A DNA stretch of 64,000 bases from the NCBI GenBank assembly GCA_002436015.1, contig DIXJ01000015.1, positions 38,126-102,125 of the forward strand, written 5' to 3'. Numbering within the stretch: the stretch's first letter is position 1; each line of letters opens with the position of its first letter. Positions 51,792-59,499 of this stretch are shown in pieces. Source of the DNA: Synergistaceae bacterium UBA6083. Lineage in GTDB: Bacteria > Synergistota > Synergistia > Synergistales > 79-D21. The notes beneath the pieces were generated by a model. That model was not told where the DNA came from and did not search any database. It worked only from the letters and a program-made list of their open reading frames with translations. The position numbers and the translations under genes are program-made.

Positions 51792-52265
51792 TTGAAGGAC
51801 ATCGTTATCCGGCATTATCTTTTTGAGGAGATCCACTGTGAACCGACCACCCAGACCGGGCAAACCCTTCGCCGCCTGTGTGCGCAGATGGCGCCGAAGC
51901 TGGCCAAGCTGGATATCCGGCTCGTGTTCCAGGAAGCTCTTCTCGAGAATCCGACCCCCGAGAATATCCGGGTGAAAAACCGGGTGACTTTCAGCTGCCC
52001 TGAGGATGACATGCCCGAACGGGACCTGGACGAAATCCTGGGTTTGCAGGTGGCGCACGAACCTTGCCGGACCTGCAGCGACGAAGCCGGGTTCCCCGTG
52101 ACCTGCCGCACGGTCCTTGTGGAAGAACAGGGCTACCAGGCTTTGCCCTCCGGCCTGATCGCGGACGCAATGCTCCGTTTTTCCTTCTCCGTCCTGAGCG
52201 GCGGGCAGGAGTGCGATTCGCATAGCTGCGGAGGGTGCTGCGAAGGCTGCCACGGGGGGCAGTAG
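51792..52265 (+). CDS. DUF2703-like protein with Cys-rich end
   Basis: The 157-residue product from TTG 51792 (GGGAGGG 7 nt upstream) has ERDLDEILGLQVAHEPCRTC, CRTVLVEEQGYQALPSGLIA and a C-terminal CDSHSCGGCCEGCHGG rich in Cys and His. It resembles DUF2703, a family of unknown function; metal binding is likely from the tail. It starts 23 nt after the thioesterase. Confidence 0.6.
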   Translation: MKDIVIRHYLFEEIHCEPTTQTGQTLRRLCAQMAPKLAKLDIRLVFQEALLENPTPENIRVKNRVTFSCPEDDMPERDLDEILGLQVAHEPCRTCSDEAGFPVTCRTVLVEEQGYQALPSGLIADAMLRFSFSVLSGGQECDSHSCGGCCEGCHGGQ

Positions 52266-52314
52266 GCAGCAGGCAGCGCACGGCTGTCCCCGATGCCGAA
52301 GGGAGGACCTCTTG

Positions 52315-52833
52315 ATGGATGAGGCCTGGATCACGACCAAAGGCGGCGACAAGGGAACAACCGGTCTCGGCAACAACGAGAGGGTTCCCAAGGATCACCC
52401 GCGCGTGGAAACCTATGGGACACTGGACGAGTGCCAGGCCCACCTGGGGATGGCACGGGCGACCTGCTGCGATGATTTGATCCGCAAGGAACTCTTCGAC
52501 CTGGAGTCCGCCCTGGGCCTGGTGATGGGATACCTGGCCCTTTACCCCGGACTTCCCGAACCTGACCCGGCTTCCCTGGAGGCGATCATCAGCCGCGCGC
52601 GGGAGGTCGTGGGCACAACCTTCCACTTCGTCCGGCCGGGAGATTCCGTCCCGGGAGCCGCCCTTCACCAGGCCCGGACGGTGGCCCGCCGGGCGGAACG
52701 ATACGCAGTCAAGCTCTACCGAGAGGGACAGCTCGAAGAGAAGGCCTATGTGTACATCAACCGCCTCTCCGATGCGATCTACGCCCTGGCCCTCTGGACC
52801 GACAAGGTGAACCGGGAGTGCGAGAACTCCTGA
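52315..52833 (+). CDS. PduO-type cob(I)alamin adenosyltransferase
   Basis: The 172-residue product has the ATP/cobalamin motif TTKGGDKGTTGLGNNERVPK, ETYGTLDECQAHLGMA and the C-terminal EEKAYVYINRLSDAIYALAL, as in PduO/MMAB adenosyltransferases. It adds the adenosyl group to reduced cobalamin, making coenzyme B12 for mutases and eliminases, for example in amino-acid fermentation. GGGAGG lies 8 nt before ATG 52315. A strong terminator follows. Confidence 0.88.
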   Translation: MDEAWITTKGGDKGTTGLGNNERVPKDHPRVETYGTLDECQAHLGMARATCCDDLIRKELFDLESALGLVMGYLALYPGLPEPDPASLEAIISRAREVVGTTFHFVRPGDSVPGAALHQARTVARRAERYAVKLYREGQLEEKAYVYINRLSDAIYALALWTDKVNRECENS

Positions 52834-52845
52834 CCTTTGGCGAGC

Positions 52846-52880
52846 AAGGACCCCCCGGGAACGGGGGGTCCTTTTTTTTA
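52846..52880 (+). terminator. Terminator after the adenosyltransferase gene
   Basis: A perfect 11-bp stem (52846-52856 with 52863-52873) is followed by a run of T residues. Confidence 0.93.
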
Positions 52881-52985
52881 AAACCTTTTGAAATACCATG
52901 TTTTTCTTGACGGAGACTGTATTTTGAGGATAGTATACGGATGTATGGACAGGCCTATTCTTTCGTGGAGAGGGGAAAACTCACG

Positions 52986-53669
52986 ATGCTCAATGACCCG
53001 CTTTCTCCTGCTAGGAACGTCGATCTTCGCCAGATCGTCTATGAAAAGATCAAGGAAGCCATCGTCGACGGAATCATCCCTCCCGGGGAGAGGCTGTCGG
53101 AGGTGGAACTTGCCGACCGGATCGCCGTTTCGCGGACACCGGTTCGGGAGGCGATCCGCCAGCTGGCACAGACCGGCCTGATCACCCTCGTGCCGCGCCG
53201 GGGAGCCTTTGTCACGCTGCCCACGGCCAAGGACGCCTCCGACCTGTACGACCTGCGCGCCGCACTCGAGGTCATGGCGATCGAGCACACCTGCAAGAAT
53301 CCCCCTGTAACCGAACTGGAAAAGTTCCTCGATAAGTTCAGCCACTTTTCCGACGAGGGCGATTCCAGCCTTTTCCTCGCCGAAGACCGCCGTTTCCATG
53401 CCATGTTGAGGGATTCCACCGGGAACCGTTTCCTCAACCTGACCCTGGACAACGTGGCCGACCTGATTCATCTATGCCGTCATTATTCCATCGAGGACAT
53501 CCGCCTGAGCGCGACTTGCCAGGAGCATGTCGAGATCATCGAATCGCTGCTGGCCCGGAATTGCCCGAAAGCCATGGAAGCCATGCGCCAGCACCTGGAC
53601 AACTCCAAGCAGGCGCTTTTGAACTACATCAACAGGCACCCCGAGCTTGCACCCCAGCTCGAGGAATAA
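52986..53669 (+). CDS. GntR-family regulator, FadR subgroup
   Basis: The 227-residue product has an N-terminal winged helix (IKEAIVDGIIPPGERLSEVE, LADRIAVSRTPVREAIRQLA) and a C-terminal FCD ligand domain (DLYDLRAALEVMAIEHTC, DRRFHAMLRDSTGNRFLNLT, HVEIIESLLARN). Members repress catabolic genes and respond to small organic acids. GAGAGGGG precedes ATG 52986. The following exporter gene is a plausible target. Confidence 0.9.
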   Translation: MLNDPLSPARNVDLRQIVYEKIKEAIVDGIIPPGERLSEVELADRIAVSRTPVREAIRQLAQTGLITLVPRRGAFVTLPTAKDASDLYDLRAALEVMAIEHTCKNPPVTELEKFLDKFSHFSDEGDSSLFLAEDRRFHAMLRDSTGNRFLNLTLDNVADLIHLCRHYSIEDIRLSATCQEHVEIIESLLARNCPKAMEAMRQHLDNSKQALLNYINRHPELAPQLEE

Positions 53670-53678
53670 CCGGCCTTC

Positions 53679-54572
53679 TTGCCTTCCGGTTTCCTGGCGG
53701 GATTCATTCTCGCCCTTCTTTCCGCAATCGTCTGGGCTTTTGCCCCGGTCCTCTATCGCCGCGGGGTCAACCAGTTTTCGTATACGGCCCTTGGGGCAGC
53801 GCGCACGATAGGCTCCATCCTGACGGCTGGAGCCTATCTTTTTTTCACCATGGGGAAGGGAGCCTTTTCTCCTCCCCCGCTTCCGTTGCTCCTCGGGATT
53901 TTCGGGGCCAGTGTCATCTGGCTCGTGGCGGGGGACCTGCTCTACTTCGTTTCCCTCCATCGCCTGGGGGTCACCCTGGGCGTCCCGATCTCCTCGGCCT
54001 ACCCCCTCCTGGCGGTTCCGGCAACCTGGATCTTCCTCGGGGAGCCGGCCTCCCCCATCGTCTTCGGCGCAGCGATCCTCATCGTTGCCGGGCTGGTTCT
54101 CCTCTCCCCCCGGGGGGATACAGAGAACCGCTCGGTCTCCCGGCGGGATTTCCGCGTCGGGCTGCTATTCGCGTTCCTCTGCATGTCCTGCTGGACTTTC
54201 GGGATCATCACGAACAAGCTCTTCATGCAGCGGCTTCCCGTTCCGCAACTGGAGTGGTGGCGATCCGTGTCCGTGCTGTGCGGGTCCTGGATCGCTTTCT
54301 GGGTGCGTGACCGGAAACTTTTTCCCCGCGTTTCCTCGCCACTTGTCCTCGGTGAGGCCATGCTGGCGGGAGCCCTGGGCCTGACGGTCGGCAACCTGCT
54401 CTTCTCCTACAGCCAGAAGTTCATCTCGGTCGACGTGGCGACCTGCGTCGCCTCCGCCAGGCCCTTTTTCTCGGCAGCCTTCGCGGCCCTTTTCCTCAAG
54501 GAAAGGCTGACTTTTCGCCTGGCATCCGGCATTGCCCTGGTTGTTGCCGGGGTTACGGCGATGTCCCTCTAG
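53679..54572 (+). CDS. EamA/DMT-family transporter
   Basis: A 297-residue membrane protein with about ten hydrophobic segments in two EamA repeats. Each repeat ends in the typical family pattern: LGVPISSAYPLLAVPATWIF with LGEPASP, and VATCVASARPFFSAAFAALF with LKERLTF. Exporters of amino acids or metabolites are common in this family. The TTG start at 53679 follows GAGG at a distance, 9 nt after the GntR stop. Its stop overlaps the convergent rarA stop by 4 bases. Confidence 0.87.
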   Translation: MPSGFLAGFILALLSAIVWAFAPVLYRRGVNQFSYTALGAARTIGSILTAGAYLFFTMGKGAFSPPPLPLLLGIFGASVIWLVAGDLLYFVSLHRLGVTLGVPISSAYPLLAVPATWIFLGEPASPIVFGAAILIVAGLVLLSPRGDTENRSVSRRDFRVGLLFAFLCMSCWTFGIITNKLFMQRLPVPQLEWWRSVSVLCGSWIAFWVRDRKLFPRVSSPLVLGEAMLAGALGLTVGNLLFSYSQKFISVDVATCVASARPFFSAAFAALFLKERLTFRLASGIALVVAGVTAMSL

Positions 54573-55885
54573 CCTTCCTCGCTGGAAAAACGCTTCCAGA
54601 AGCCTCTCATCCGTTCGGCCAGCTGCGTTTCGTAACCGATGGAACCGGGGCGGTAGAACCGTCTCGGCTCGTTGAGGTATTTCTGGGGGACCCAGTGCCT
54701 GGGGTCGTCGTGGGGGTAAAGGTAGCCTTCTCCCCGTGGCTTGAGGTTCTCGGGCACTTCCTGCAGGTCTCCGGCCCCAAGGGCCTCAAGCGCGGACCCG
54801 ATGGCGCTCGTGGCGCTGTTGCTCTTCGGCGCGGTGGCCATGTACAGAACGGCTTCGGAAAGGACCAGCTGGGCTTCCGGCAGGCCGACGAAGTCGCAGG
54901 AATAGGCAGCTGCCGCGGCGACCATCATGGCCTGGGGATCCGCCAGCCCCACGTCTTCGGAGGCAAAGATCAGGATGCGCCTGGCGATGAAGCGGACGTC
55001 CTCTCCCCCGGCCAGGAGCCTTGCCAGCCAGTAGACCGCGGCATCGGGATCCGAGCCCCGCATGCTCTTGATGAGGGCGGAGATGACAGCGTAGTGGTCG
55101 TCTCCCGCCCGGTCGTAGCGCTGGATTGCCACCCCAAGGGTCCGCTCGACCGCCGCCTCGTCGAGGAGGGAGCCGCCGCCCGCGGCAACCGAACTGGCGG
55201 CCGTATCGAGCCGGATCAGGGCCTGGCGCGCGTCCCCGCCGCTTTTGGCCGCGATCATCGCGACAGCCCCGTCCGTGGCCTGCAGTTCGAGCTTTCCAAG
55301 TCCTCTTTCGCCGTCTGCCAGGGCCCTTCGGACCAGGGCTTCAAGGTCGGCCTGGCCTAAAGGCTTCATCTCGTAGACGACCATGCGGGAAAGCAGGGTC
55401 TTGTTGATCTCGAAGAAAGGGTTTTCCGTGGTGGTGCCCACGAGGATCAGTTCTCCCTTTTCGACCGCGGGGAGGAGTACGTTCTGCTGCTGCCGGTTGA
55501 AGTGGTAGATCTCGTCGACGAAGGCGAGCGCTGTCTTGCCCTTGTCCCGGGATTTTGCCTGCCTGGCCTCCAGGACGAGGTCCCGCAGCTCGGCAACCTT
55601 GGCCGTCACCGCGTTGATCTCGAGCAGCCTACGCCCGGTTTCGGCGGCCATCAGCCGGACGAGGGTCGTTTTCCCGACTCCCGGCGGCCCGTAAAGGACA
55701 CAGCTGGGAACGGTCCCTGTCGATAGGACCCGCCGCAGGGGCGCGTCGGGGCCCACAAGATGCGCCTGGCCGACGAAGTCGTCCAGGGATTTGGGCCTCA
55801 TGCGCTCCGGGAGGGGAACCTCCCAGGTTTTAAGGGTGGTTTCCTCCTGGGCGGGTTCATCGTCCCAGAGGCGCCTTTCCACCAT
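54569..55885 (-). CDS. rarA: Replication-associated recombination protein A (RarA/MgsA)
   Basis: The 438-residue product has PLPERMRPKSLDDFVGQAHL, Walker A VLYGPPGVGKTTLVRLMAAE, Walker B ALAFVDEIYHFNRQQQ, sensor LVGTTTENPFFEIN, and the RarA C-terminal region (EDVGLADPQAMMVAAAAAYS, YPHDDPRHWVPQKYL). It is a clamp-loader-like AAA+ ATPase acting at stalled forks. Its ATG at 55885 shares one base with the upstream HAD-gene stop (TAATG), which fixes the start and implies coupling. Confidence 0.93.
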   Translation of the reverse strand: MVERRLWDDEPAQEETTLKTWEVPLPERMRPKSLDDFVGQAHLVGPDAPLRRVLSTGTVPSCVLYGPPGVGKTTLVRLMAAETGRRLLEINAVTAKVAELRDLVLEARQAKSRDKGKTALAFVDEIYHFNRQQQNVLLPAVEKGELILVGTTTENPFFEINKTLLSRMVVYEMKPLGQADLEALVRRALADGERGLGKLELQATDGAVAMIAAKSGGDARQALIRLDTAASSVAAGGGSLLDEAAVERTLGVAIQRYDRAGDDHYAVISALIKSMRGSDPDAAVYWLARLLAGGEDVRFIARRILIFASEDVGLADPQAMMVAAAAAYSCDFVGLPEAQLVLSEAVLYMATAPKSNSATSAIGSALEALGAGDLQEVPENLKPRGEGYLYPHDDPRHWVPQKYLNEPRRFYRPGSIGYETQLAERMRGFWKRFSSEEG

Positions 55886-56856
55886 TAGAGAAGGACCTCC
55901 CCGAGAGCGGATTCCATTTCGTTTTCCGGGAGTTCGCGGCCGCCAACTCCCTCGGACACCACTGCGAGGGGGAACCTCCCTGCGAGGAAGGCCTCCAGGG
56001 ACTCGAACAGGGGTTGCCCAAGCCATTCGCGCCCGAGGGGCAGGGATTCCTGCCAGATGGAGACCGAGAGGCCCAGGCCCGGCTCGACGAGGAAGTGGCC
56101 GACTCCGAGCGCGGCGGCTTCGTGGACGAAGCGGGCGGGATCGGAACAACCGGCGAGAACCTGGACCTCCAGGGGCCAGGCTGCCTCCAGCCAGGAAGTC
56201 CCCTTGCGCTCGACGACGGGGCGATATTCCCAGGGAACCCAGGGCATGGGCGATTCAAGTTCTTCCAGGAGAGAGCTTACCGTCGGGCAGGCCCGGTCGA
56301 TCCAATCAAGCCAGTTGGGCTCTTCCCGCTGGACAAGGAGGGCTCGCATTCCCGCACGCCGGGCCCCGACAAAATCGTAAATGAAATCCCCGACCATGAC
56401 GCATCGGGAACTCTCCGCCCCAAGTAGCCGGGCAGCTTTCCACAGGGCCTCGGGATGAGGCTTGACCGGTTCCTCGTCTCGGCTCAGGACAACCTCGGGC
56501 AGCCGGATCCCGGCACGCTGCGCGGCGAGATCGATGGAATCCCGGCAGTTCCGGGAGACGACGGCCCAGGGGATTCCCCGGTCCTCCAGCCAGTCCAGGA
56601 GTTCCATTGCACCCGGCACGGGTTCGGCCGCATCAGCGCCCTGCATTTCGAGGTCGTAGATGTCCTTTGCCAGCTGAGTTCGCGTTTCTTCGGGGAGATA
56701 CCGGCCGGCTTCGAGCAAAGGGACGCGTTTCCCATGGAAATAGCGGTTTCGAATCGGGGAAAAGTCGAGGCGGGTTTCGGCGAGGACGCCGTCCCAATCG
56801 AGGATAAAGGCATGGGCAAAGGTCGGATGCCAATACGGAGGAAGAACGGGCTTCAA
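55885..56856 (-). CDS. HAD-superfamily hydrolase with extra C-terminal domain
   Basis: The 323-residue product has HAD motif I FILDWDGVLAETRLDF, motif II region AVVSRNCRDS, Lys in EEPVKPHPEALWKAARLLGA and motif IV CVMVGDFIYDFVGARRAGMR. About 110 C-terminal residues (MPWVPWEYRPVVERKGTSWL onward) form a domain I do not recognise. It is a likely phosphatase. The TTG start at 56856 has GGAGG 7 nt upstream. It is coupled to rarA. Confidence 0.82.
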   Translation of the reverse strand: MKPVLPPYWHPTFAHAFILDWDGVLAETRLDFSPIRNRYFHGKRVPLLEAGRYLPEETRTQLAKDIYDLEMQGADAAEPVPGAMELLDWLEDRGIPWAVVSRNCRDSIDLAAQRAGIRLPEVVLSRDEEPVKPHPEALWKAARLLGAESSRCVMVGDFIYDFVGARRAGMRALLVQREEPNWLDWIDRACPTVSSLLEELESPMPWVPWEYRPVVERKGTSWLEAAWPLEVQVLAGCSDPARFVHEAAALGVGHFLVEPGLGLSVSIWQESLPLGREWLGQPLFESLEAFLAGRFPLAVVSEGVGGRELPENEMESALGEVLL

Positions 56857-57125
56857 GGACACCCCTCCCGGGTGGCGCAAAAAAAGACCCCGCAGTGTCG
56901 TATTTCGAGAGCCTTGACCCTCTCCTCGAGGGAATGGGAACCTACCAAACCTTGGATTCGATACACCTCGCGGGTGCCTTCTCCTCCGGAATGAACCTGG
57001 CTCCCCATTGTTTTTCTGTTGGCTCAAGACTCACCCAACAAACACGGGCACCGCAGGGAACTTTTCGATATGATTATACTGCAAAAAGGGTATCTCATGC
57101 CAGTAGAAGGAGTGAGTGGATCTCC

Positions 57126-57911
57126 ATGGAAGAAGCGATACGCCGGGTCGGGATCGTGCGGGTCTATGCGAACGGGACCTTCGAAGGAAGGCCGGACGAA
57201 GTGCTGGAGGAAAGTTCCCTGGTTTTGGAACTGGACGGGCGGGAAGAGGCCGCCGTGATCCTGACCCCGGGCCACGAGAAAGAATGGGCCCTGGGCCACC
57301 TGGCCTGCCGAAGGATGATCCTGTCCATGGAGGACGTAGCCGCGGTTTCAGTCGAGCCCGGGAAGGTCCGGGTCGACCGGAAGGTTGCCCGTGAGGGGAT
57401 TCCCCTGAAAACGAGGGTGCTCCACACCGCTTCGACACGCATGGTAGACGGAGCCCAGGTCAGGGAAAACTGGCCTGACGCCCTGGCCGTCGAATGGAGC
57501 GTGCCGTTCGAAACCCTCCAGGCGGCAATCGCGGAACTTGCAGAGGCCCCGCTTTTCCGGAGAACCGGAAGCGTCCACGTGGCCGTGCTGGGTTTCGTTT
57601 CGGGGCATGCCCGTTTCCGTGTCGAGGATGTGGGACGGCACAACGCCGTGGACAAGACCGTGGGATGGGCGCTCCTGGAGGGACTCGACCTCGCCGGCTG
57701 CTACCTGGCCGTTTCTGGCAGGCTGCCGGCGGACATGGTCTACAAGGCGATCGGCGCACGGATCCCCCTCCTGGCCAGCGTTTCGGCAGCCACCGCAGGG
57801 GGGGTGGACGCGGCAGTACGCGGGGGGATCACCCTCATCGGCTTCGCCCGTGAGGGAAGGATGAATATCTACAGCGTTCCCGAGCGGGTCTCGGGATCCG
57901 GCGGGTTTTAG
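57126..57911 (+). CDS. fdhD: FdhD-like sulfur carrier for formate dehydrogenase, atypical
   Basis: The 261-residue product has EEAAVILTPGHEKEWALGHL, the FdhD core ARFRVEDVGRHNAVDKTVGW, YLAVSGRLPADMVYKAIGAR and GITLIGFAREGRMNIYS. FdhD passes sulfur from IscS to the molybdenum or tungsten cofactor of FdhA. The usual C-G-x-C-G loop is not visible: the region after KTRVLHTASTRMVDGAQV has no Cys. It could be a divergent member that works differently. The start 57126 follows AGGAGTGAG at some distance. It is convergent with mobA, overlapping 4 bases, next to the fdh genes. Confidence 0.85.
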   Translation: MEEAIRRVGIVRVYANGTFEGRPDEVLEESSLVLELDGREEAAVILTPGHEKEWALGHLACRRMILSMEDVAAVSVEPGKVRVDRKVAREGIPLKTRVLHTASTRMVDGAQVRENWPDALAVEWSVPFETLQAAIAELAEAPLFRRTGSVHVAVLGFVSGHARFRVEDVGRHNAVDKTVGWALLEGLDLAGCYLAVSGRLPADMVYKAIGARIPLLASVSAATAGGVDAAVRGGITLIGFAREGRMNIYSVPERVSGSGGF

Positions 57912-58573
57912 GGCAGCCTGGGGTTCAGGAGGCGCAGGAGGTCTTCGGGGGTATTGACCCCGCCGAAGGAACGACGGTAGCCCGGAAGGAAGCGGAAGGA
58001 CTCCTCTTCCACGACGGTGACCTTGACCTCGTCGTAGAAGCTCTTGAGACGGCGCTCCCCCCTTGCGAGGGCCCGCCTGGCCGCGGGGAGGCAGGACGTG
58101 GAATAAAGCGCGTGCAGCGGTTCGAGGAAACCGTCGAGCCGGGCGCAAACGGCATCGCTTTCGGGAGTGCGGGCGTTCCACAGGATCCGCAGGACGGCTT
58201 CCTGGACGAGCGGCATGTCGCAGCCGATGGCAAAGGCCCAGTCCGTCCGCAGTGAACCCAGGGCCCTTGAAAGGCCCTCCAGGGGCCCCCGCCCGGGGGT
58301 TTCGTCCACCACGACACGTAGAGGCCACCGGTCGCGGATCGGGGCCAGGAGGATCTCGAGAGGCGCCTCGTCTTCGGGCCCCACGGCGATCAGCACCTCC
58401 GAAAACCAGGGCGTGACACGCGAAAGAACCCGTTCGATGAGAAGGGTCTCTCCAGCCGCCAGGAAAAGCTTGTTGCCCCCCATCCGGCGTCCCCGGCCAC
58501 CCCCTAGAATAACGGCGGAAGCGGGAAGGATCCCGCTTCCGCCGATCAATCCGGTTTTCGCTTTCGGGTCCAC
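57908..58573 (-). CDS. mobA: Molybdenum cofactor guanylyltransferase
   Basis: The 221-residue product has ASAVILGGGRGRRMGGNKLF (nucleotide-binding signature), VVDETPGRGPLEGLSRALGS, FAIGCDMPLVQEAVLRIL and GGVNTPEDL near the end, as in MobA. It attaches GMP to molybdopterin, giving the bis-MGD cofactor needed by the neighbouring formate dehydrogenase. GTG 58573 is just after the formate-channel stop; TTG 58549 is possible. It is last in the fdh transcript. Confidence 0.9.
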   Translation of the reverse strand: MDPKAKTGLIGGSGILPASAVILGGGRGRRMGGNKLFLAAGETLLIERVLSRVTPWFSEVLIAVGPEDEAPLEILLAPIRDRWPLRVVVDETPGRGPLEGLSRALGSLRTDWAFAIGCDMPLVQEAVLRILWNARTPESDAVCARLDGFLEPLHALYSTSCLPAARRALARGERRLKSFYDEVKVTVVEEESFRFLPGYRRSFGGVNTPEDLLRLLNPRLP

Positions 58574-58574
58574 C

Positions 58575-59402
58575 CTAGTCCAGCTTCTCCAGGTTGTGCT
58601 TGAAGACCAGGTAGTAGAAGACGGCAACGAAGAGGATGCCGCCCACCATGTTGCCGATAGTGACGGGGACCAGGTTGTGCATGTAGCCGGCCCAGTTGAC
58701 CGCTGCCAGCTTGTCCGGGGCCAGTTCGGCGGCCGACACGACGGCCTCGTTGCCCTTGACGAAAATCCCGATGGCCATGAAGTACATGTTTGCGATGCTG
58801 TGTTCGAAACCGGAGGCGACGAAGGCCATGATCGGGAAGAAGATGGCGAAGATCTTGCCGATGATGTCGGTGGCAGCCATGCTCATCCAGACGGCCAGGA
58901 CGACGAGCCAGTTGCAGAGGATGGCCCGGAAGAAGGCCTGGTCCATGGGAAGGCTCATCTTTGCCGCGGCGATCTTGAGGGCGTTGGCCCCGACGGGGCC
59001 GGTAGCAAGACCGGAAAGATAGATGATGACAGCGACGAGGATGGAACCGACGAAGTTGGCAAGGTAGACCCAGAACCAGTTGCGCAGGATACCGCTCATG
59101 GGAGCGCACCCGGAAAGGGCGCCGAGGGGCATCATGCAGTTGCCGGTGAAAAGCTCACCGCCGGCGATGACGACGAGCATGAGGCCGACGGAGAAGACCG
59201 CTCCGCCCAGGAATTTCGCCACGCCGACGCCGGCGAACTTTGCCAGGTCCTGCGTGACGACGGTGTTGAGGAAACCGCCGAACGCGATGTAGGCCCCGGC
59301 CAGGATCCCCATGATGAGCATCTGCGGAACAGTCCATGCGCTCTTGGTCTTGGCGGCGGCGCAAGCGGCCTTTGCCAGTTCCACGGGTGTCTTGAAGTTC
59401 AT
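58575..59402 (-). CDS. Formate/nitrite-channel family protein (FocA/FdhC)
   Basis: A 275-residue membrane protein with six segments and the FNT signatures GILAGAYIAFGGFLNTVV, GGELFTGNCMMPLGALSG, ILCNWLVVLAVWMSMAATD, FVASGFEHSIANMYF (AS-x-E-H) and PVTIGNMVGGILFVAVFYY. Located between fdhA and mobA, it most likely moves formate. AAGGAGGAG lies before the ATG. Confidence 0.92.
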   Translation of the reverse strand: MNFKTPVELAKAACAAAKTKSAWTVPQMLIMGILAGAYIAFGGFLNTVVTQDLAKFAGVGVAKFLGGAVFSVGLMLVVIAGGELFTGNCMMPLGALSGCAPMSGILRNWFWVYLANFVGSILVAVIIYLSGLATGPVGANALKIAAAKMSLPMDQAFFRAILCNWLVVLAVWMSMAATDIIGKIFAIFFPIMAFVASGFEHSIANMYFMAIGIFVKGNEAVVSAAELAPDKLAAVNWAGYMHNLVPVTIGNMVGGILFVAVFYYLVFKHNLEKLD

Positions 59403-59438
59403 GTCCTTTCACTCCTCCTTGTGTTTTTTTATTACAGG

Positions 59439-59476
59439 GGCGGGACCGGGGGTGTTCCACCCCTCCCGGTCCCGCC
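59439..59476 (-). terminator. GC-rich hairpin between fdhA and the formate channel gene
   Basis: 12-bp perfect arms (59439-59450 with 59465-59476). No T-run follows on the minus strand, so it may be a processing or attenuation element within the operon. Confidence 0.5.
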
Positions 59477-59499
59477 AGTTCTGTTTGACGGCTCCGCTT

